Below are positions 5,339 through 5,442 of a stretch of DNA of 5,442 nucleotides, piece by piece; position 1 is the stretch's first letter; each line of letters begins with the position of its first letter. Source of the stretch: JADHUC01 sp964617665 (GTDB lineage: Bacteria; Planctomycetota; Planctomycetia; Pirellulales; Pirellulaceae); assembly GCA_964617665.1 (NCBI GenBank), contig CAZUAH010000799.1:1-5442 (forward strand), given 5' to 3'. The notes beneath the pieces are model-generated. The model searched no databases. It was not told the origin of the DNA and worked only from the letters and a program-made list of their open reading frames with translations. A program made the translations under genes and the position numbers.

Positions 5339-5442
5339 ATGTCGAATGGAGAAGCGACTGCTACAAGAAGTATGCGTATTGTTGTGATTGGAGGCGTAGC
5401 CGGTGGGGCCAGTGCGGCGGCGCGGGCACGAAGGCTCGACGA
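5339..5442 (+). CDS. N-terminus of a pyridine nucleotide-disulfide oxidoreductase, CoA-disulfide reductase/NADH oxidase type (partial)
   Basis: The visible residues contain MRIVVIGGVAGGASAAARAR followed by RLDE. This is the first beta-alpha-beta unit of a Rossmann fold with the GG-V-A-GGAS dinucleotide-binding loop. The 'GGVAGGASAAARARRL' wording is characteristic of FAD-dependent CoA-disulfide reductases and related NADH oxidases or persulfide reductases, which use NAD(P)H to reduce disulfides, often with a C-terminal rhodanese domain. The redox-active Cys (normally about residue 40-45) and all later domains lie beyond the window, so the subtype cannot be told. Start choice: ATG 5339 has GGGGAT (5328-5333) five bases upstream and adds an 11-residue polar leader (MSNGEATATRS). 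ATG 5372 would begin exactly at the Rossmann strand, as most relatives do, but has only a poorly spaced AGAAG before it. The protein is probably cytoplasmic. Confidence 0.85.
   Translation, partial: MSNGEATATRSMRIVVIGGVAGGASAAARARRLD

Overview
The window looks like chromosomal DNA from a planctomycete (Pirellulales-like) or a close relative in the PVC group. This is inferred from moderately high GC, many short lineage-type hypothetical proteins, loose gene spacing, and a large exported protein of a type I associate with Planctomycetes and Verrucomicrobia. No rRNA, intact tRNA, CRISPR array, transposase or phage structural gene is visible.

Layout: positions 1-54 hold the last 17 codons of a + strand gene cut by the window edge. 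A 65-residue, strongly basic protein follows (141-338, +). A 272-base stretch without a gene separates it from a converging 86-residue two-span membrane protein (611-871, -). A divergent intergenic region (872-1109) with an 11-base direct repeat leads to two consecutive + strand genes (1110-1388 and 1443-1706). These encode small single-span membrane proteins that share the same cytoplasmic helix motif at identical residue numbers, so they are tandem paralogues. After a GC-rich inverted repeat comes a soluble, helical 109-residue protein (1898-2227, +). Only 43 bases later begins the main gene of the window (2271-5063, +).

The main gene encodes a 930-residue exported protein. It has a signal peptide, about 390 residues of HEAT-like helical repeats, a five-bladed beta-propeller resembling the GH32/GH43 glycosidase fold, and a C-terminal beta-sandwich. 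The likely job is binding or cutting a glycan outside the cytoplasm, with the HEAT part as a scaffold; this is inference. The 275 bases after it contain a hairpin just past the stop codon and a degenerate stretch that reads like the anticodon and T-loop half of a tRNA-Arg(CCG). At the right edge (5339 onward) a pyridine nucleotide-disulfide oxidoreductase begins, of the CoA-disulfide reductase/NADH oxidase type, and is cut by the window end.

The genes do not form an obvious single pathway. The most interesting items are the tandem membrane paralogues, the HEAT/propeller fusion and the tRNA-like relic. No clear, complete new defence or mobile system is visible.
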